From JBDUDK01 sp040002995 (GTDB lineage Bacteria > Actinomycetota > Acidimicrobiia > Acidimicrobiales > Ilumatobacteraceae), in assembly GCA_040002995.1 (NCBI GenBank), contig JBDUDK010000143.1, positions 1-34,545 on the forward strand: DNA of 34,545 bases. Reading direction: 5' to 3'. The position numbers and the translations under genes are program-made. How positions within the stretch are numbered: the stretch's first letter is position 1; each line of letters begins with the position of its first letter. The notes beneath the pieces are model-generated. The model was given only the letters and a program-made list of their open reading frames with translations, ran no database searches and had not been told where the DNA came from. Below are positions 32,917-34,545 of this stretch, in pieces.

Positions 32917-32965
32917 CCGTTCTCGCGCGCGAAACCGACACCAGAGACCAAAAAGCGCGTCAGAA
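32917..32965. repeat. Direct repeat, copy 1 (about 49 bp)
   Basis: It begins CCGTTCTCGCGCGCGAAACC and ends GCGCGTCAGAA. Copy 2 lies at 33278-33327 in the same orientation, with one substitution (CCAGAG versus CCACAG) and one extra A in the A-run. Each copy contains the 10-bp palindrome TCGCGCGCGA. Copy 1 covers the region just upstream of the metallophosphoesterase gene. Confidence 0.9.
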
Positions 32966-33277
32966 CACAGATTAACTGCGGGGAGCGGTTCCGGTGAGGG
33001 CGATGAAGGCCGCTGTCAGTTGGCCCACGGAGTTTGCCGGTAAAGCCAGGGACGCCTCGAGTGTCGACGTCCATCAGGCCAATTTCTCGGGAGCACGAAA
33101 TGCGGCCACCTTCTTTCGGCCTGGCTCCGCAACGAGCCTCGTAACCGTTGACGAAGGAGAGCTCCACCGAGGGGCGTCTGGCGGCGGGAGACGATCACTC
33201 TGGACCACACCGAGTACACACATGCGTCTACGACTCGATTCAGACCGTGATCACTCTCGTCGAAGACTGACACCGAA
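32966..33277. other. Interval between the direct repeats, no convincing gene
   Basis: These 312 bases lie between the two direct repeats. Frames are open on both strands (for example a 98-codon minus-strand frame and a 183-codon plus-strand frame that also runs over the small gene), but none has a recognisable domain, and they run through the repeats. I see no tRNA, no transposase remnant and no clear promoter. It may be a degenerate or duplicated upstream region. Confidence 0.5.
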
Positions 33278-33327
33278 CCGTTCTCGCGCGCGAAACCGAC
33301 ACCACAGACCAAAAAAGCGCGTCAGAA
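33278..33327. repeat. Direct repeat, copy 2 (about 50 bp)
   Basis: This is the second copy of the repeat at 32917-32965, in the same orientation, offset by 361 bases. It ends 8 bases from the stop codon of the small membrane-protein gene and so lies immediately downstream of it. The core palindrome TCGCGCGCGA is conserved. Confidence 0.9.
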
Positions 33328-33335
33328 GAGTCGTG

Positions 33336-33515
33336 TCATGCGTTGAAGATCCATGCGAGCAGCCGGACCGTGACGGCCATCCACGCGGTCATGCAGCAGA
33401 CCAACGCCAAGACGACACCGGTGAGTCCGATACGCTCAGCGAAACGGCGCAGCGTCCGGACCACGTGCTCGGCGAGCGGTTCCACCATGTGCAGGTGTCG
33501 AGCCGGTTGCGACAT
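33336..33515 (-). CDS. Small single-pass membrane protein, 59 residues, unknown function
   Basis: This short frame starts at ATG 33515 and ends with TGA at 33336. The N-terminal 29 residues are polar and helical (MSQPARHLHMVEPLAEHVVR). A hydrophobic stretch from about 30 to 57 (GLTGVVLALVCCMTAWMAV, then RLLAWIF) is enough for one membrane span. A G-rich stretch (GGGGGA) lies four bases upstream of the start as a possible ribosome site. The gene follows the alpha/beta hydrolase gene on the same strand by 69 bases. No family is recognised. The ordered polar-hydrophobic division argues for a real gene, but this is a moderate-confidence call. Confidence 0.5.
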   Translation of the reverse strand: MSQPARHLHMVEPLAEHVVRTLRRFAERIGLTGVVLALVCCMTAWMAVTVRLLAWIFNA

Positions 33516-33584
33516 GGGTTCCCCCGTTCCGGTGGGTACAGATGACGGATCGTCGAACGGTGCGGTCCCGTTACAGGAATCCCG

Positions 33585-34385
33585 CTATGCCTCTCCGGTG
33601 AACGACGACAGGGTCTTGAGGTAGTCGGCCGGGTGGCTCATGTGTGGTACGTGGCCCGCGCCGTGGAATGTGTGCCGGGATACAGCCGGAAGGGCCTTGG
33701 CCACTACTTCCACGATGGGCCCGAACATAGGAGGACTCTGGTCCCCCTGACTGAGCAGTGTCGGTTGGTCGAACCCGCTCAGCGTCGAGAGGTCGAAGTC
33801 GAGGGCGTCCGGGTCCCGTGACTCGTCGAGGAACGTCGGGGCATTGGTAATGAATGTCTGCTGAACCTGCGGCAGCAGTTGGGCCCAAGCGCCGGGACCG
33901 AGCCCCACTTCCTCGACGAACTGCCGCGCGCCGCCGGTCATGTCTCCGTCTTGGAGCCGTTGAACGACACCACCGATGCGTTGGCGGACCGCTTCGAGGA
34001 TTGGCGCCATCTCAGGGTTTCCTGCGAGCAGGGGGAACAGCGGGGGTTCATGTATGAACAGTGTGCGGATTAGCTCGGGCCGCGAAGCCGCCAGTCGCAA
34101 GGAGATGATCGCGCCGAACGAATTTCCCACCAGATGCGCTGGGGCGAGATCCAGCGCTTCGATCAAGGCGGCGAGGTCGGCCACGTCTTCGTGGACGCTG
34201 ACCTGTCCGTCGGGTCGTTCGCTTTCACTGTGACCACGCCGGTCATAGGTCAACACACGGTTCGAGTGGGCGACCTCAGGTGCAACCAAGTCCCAGTTGT
34301 GGTGATCCCCCCATGACCCGTGAACGAACACGAACGGCGGGCCGCCTGAACCGGCCGCTTCGTAGCGGAGACGCACACCATTCAC
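33585..34385 (-). CDS. Alpha/beta-fold hydrolase
   Basis: This 266-residue alpha/beta hydrolase has the oxyanion HGSWGDHHNW (residues 22-31), YDRRGHSESERP (48-59), nucleophile elbow VGNSFG with Ser89, acid candidate in LSQGDQSPP and catalytic His in HGAGHVPHMSHP near the C-terminus. These are the signs of an esterase/epoxide-hydrolase/lactonase-like enzyme; with Ser as nucleophile an esterase or C-C hydrolase is more likely than an epoxide hydrolase. Start GTG 34385 places the first strand as in relatives. No signal peptide is present. The enoyl-CoA hydratase fragment lies upstream on the same strand about 107 bases away, so a shared transcript is possible. Confidence 0.88.
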   Translation of the reverse strand: MNGVRLRYEAAGSGGPPFVFVHGSWGDHHNWDLVAPEVAHSNRVLTYDRRGHSESERPDGQVSVHEDVADLAALIEALDLAPAHLVGNSFGAIISLRLAASRPELIRTLFIHEPPLFPLLAGNPEMAPILEAVRQRIGGVVQRLQDGDMTGGARQFVEEVGLGPGAWAQLLPQVQQTFITNAPTFLDESRDPDALDFDLSTLSGFDQPTLLSQGDQSPPMFGPIVEVVAKALPAVSRHTFHGAGHVPHMSHPADYLKTLSSFTGEA

Positions 34386-34468
34386 TCGGACCGTCGCCGT
34401 CGCGCACCTCCGGCTATCCGTTCCACCTCGTCGTGGAACGACATGACCGTAGTGCGGTGCCTCACTTG

Positions 34469-34482
34469 CCCGCTACAGCGGG
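34469..34482. terminator. Small GC inverted repeat after the enoyl-CoA hydratase fragment
   Basis: CCCGCTACAGCGGG is a short perfect inverted repeat (CCCGC/GCGGG around TACA), 10 bases beyond the stop codon of the minus-strand crotonase gene. No T-run follows on that strand, so termination activity is uncertain. The rest of the gap 34386-34492 shows nothing else I can support. Confidence 0.2.
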
Positions 34483-34492
34483 TCCCCTTTGC

Positions 34493-34545
34493 TCAGAAGC
34501 CTGTGAAGTGAGCGGGACGGCGTTCCAGGAACGCGGCGACGCCCT
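34493..34545 (-). CDS. Enoyl-CoA hydratase/isomerase, last 16 codons only (partial)
   Basis: Read on the minus strand from the window edge, the frame gives GVAAFLERRPAHFTGF followed by TGA. The pattern (E)GVxAFLExRxxxFxG is the characteristic C-terminus of enoyl-CoA hydratases. The rest of the gene lies beyond the window. Only the C-terminal tail is visible, so nothing about specificity can be said. Confidence 0.7.
   Translation of the reverse strand, partial: GVAAFLERRPAHFTGF

Noticed and set aside
32966..33277. Possible integron or prophage attachment site
   Set aside because: The flanking repeats could suggest an element, but the segment has no integrase, no tRNA and no recognisable element end.
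32994..33545. 183-codon plus-strand frame across the repeat region
   Set aside because: It crosses one direct repeat and the small membrane-protein gene, has Arg/His-rich low-complexity sequence and no ribosome site. It cannot be fully excluded for its first 60 codons.

Overview
The window is a gene-dense stretch of high-GC DNA that most resembles an actinobacterial chromosome, possibly from a lineage near the Acidimicrobiia. The lineage is inferred from gene content: a complete conservon (cvnABCD), a DUF3093/DUF2510 protein, a VanW-type cell-wall protein, an ArfA-like BON-OmpA protein, many GTG starts and many 4-base GTGA start/stop overlaps. No rRNA, tRNA, CRISPR array, insertion sequence or complete mobile element is visible. 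Region 1 (2-5428, all plus strand): the end of an FGGY-type carbohydrate kinase, two different PLP-dependent decarboxylases joined by a 4-base overlap, a Zn/SxxK-type L-asparaginase II and an AttH-like protein of unknown function. Their tight packing suggests one transcription unit concerned with amino acids or amines. Region 2 (5542-16009): an ArfA-like BON-OmpA protein, a uridine kinase, and a compact glycogen locus. On the plus strand is glgP. Converging on it are glgA, glgC and a natural fusion of MalQ (4-alpha-glucanotransferase) with GlgB (branching enzyme). GlgC makes ADP-glucose, GlgA elongates the chain, GlgB branches it, and GlgP and MalQ degrade and rearrange it. Region 3 (16152-24154): a lone FtsX-type permease, a crotonase-family protein, a secreted SGNH hydrolase, a rhomboid protease translationally coupled to a DUF3093/DUF2510 membrane protein, a divergent VanW-family protein and a DUF4388 protein. 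Region 4 (24290-28251): a complete conservon, made of a CvnA sensor-kinase-like protein, CvnB roadblock protein, CvnC DUF742 protein and CvnD GTPase. The DUF4388 gene is divergent from cvnA across a short intergenic region and may be an extra partner. Region 5 (28344-34545): an FAD-dependent amine/amino-acid oxidoreductase divergent from an LLM-type flavin oxidoreductase plus amidohydrolase pair, a metallophosphoesterase, a gene-poor interval bounded by two ~50-bp direct repeats, a 59-residue membrane protein, an alpha/beta hydrolase and the last codons of an enoyl-CoA hydratase. Genes facing each other are packed with almost no space between them. Two convergent pairs have both stop codons inside a single TGATCA palindrome.
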